Below are positions 6,321-6,413 of a stretch of 6,413 nt of DNA, piece after piece. Each line of letters starts with the position of its first letter. Position 1 is the stretch's first letter. The DNA is from an uncultured Centipeda sp. (GTDB lineage Bacteria; Bacillota; Negativicutes; Selenomonadales; Selenomonadaceae): the NCBI GenBank assembly GCA_937925565.1, contig CALALM010000275.1, positions 1 to 6,413 on the forward strand, in the 5' to 3' direction. A program made the translations under genes and the position numbers. The notes under the pieces were generated by a model. The model saw only the letters and a list, made by a program, of their open reading frames with translations, was not told the origin of the DNA and ran no database searches.

Positions 6321-6413
6321 GTGGATCAGGAGACGCTTATTCGGGAGCTAATGTCGATTCCGGGAAAGGTGATATCACTGCATGACGGTGCATACCTGTT
6401 TCGCGAGGGCACA
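6321..6413 (+). CDS. Probable Crp/Fnr-family transcriptional regulator (5' end only)
   Basis: Only the first 31 codons are in the window. They read as a short N-terminal helix (DQETLIRELMSIPG) followed by HDGAYLFREGT, which resembles the first beta-strands of a cyclic-nucleotide-binding-type sensor domain, where the usual pattern is G-x-x-L-F-x-E-G. GTG at 6321 is preferred because GGAGG (6308-6312) lies 8 bases upstream; an in-frame ATG at 6306 has AGAGG touching it and would add five residues. The divergent position next to narK and the Crp-like palindrome in the shared promoter support a regulator of nitrate, nitrite or nitric-oxide response (for example an HcpR- or Dnr-like protein), but the DNA-binding helix and any haem or iron-sulfur ligands lie outside the window. 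The family call therefore rests on a short motif plus context. Confidence 0.62.
   Translation, partial: MDQETLIRELMSIPGKVISLHDGAYLFREGT

Overview
The window looks like chromosomal DNA of an anaerobic Negativicutes bacterium. I would guess Selenomonadaceae (Selenomonas or Centipeda-like), from moderately GC-rich genes, AT-rich promoters with clear TATAAT boxes and strong GGAG-type ribosome binding sites, and the gene types present. This assignment is inference from style; no rRNA or marker gene is in the window.

Left part (1-1786, plus strand): the 3' part of a DUF819-type multi-pass membrane protein. Eighteen bases later comes a family M19 (membrane/renal dipeptidase type) zinc dipeptidase. 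The dipeptidase reading frame is broken near 1200 by what reads as a small deletion, so it is annotated as a pseudogene, although every expected metal ligand remains in one frame or the other. A strong hairpin at 1802-1836 separates this pair from the convergent genes that follow.

Middle (1845-4643, minus strand): two tandem full-length threonine/serine exporter (ThrE) family paralogs, about 77% identical by hand alignment over 410 positions with no gap. Each has its own TGTTATAAT extended -10 promoter. A GC-rich hairpin lies between the two, and another lies between the upstream copy and narK, so they look like separate transcription units made by duplication of a gene plus its intergenic DNA.

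Right part (4790-6413): a NarK-type nitrate/nitrite MFS transporter on the minus strand, and divergent from it the first 31 codons of a probable Crp/Fnr-family regulator on the plus strand. The AT-rich gap between them carries a perfect TGTGA-N6-TCACA palindrome. Its centre is 41.5 bp from the predicted narK start site (the class II activator position) and about 40 bp from a candidate start site for the regulator gene. The simplest reading is a regulator that controls nitrate/nitrite transport and its own expression. The narK leader also holds a 9-bp hairpin just upstream of the ribosome binding site.

The window contains no RNA gene, CRISPR array, insertion sequence or phage gene that I can see. 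I found no convincing sign of an undescribed system. The most interesting items are the broken dipeptidase, the tandem exporter duplication and the narK/regulator control region.
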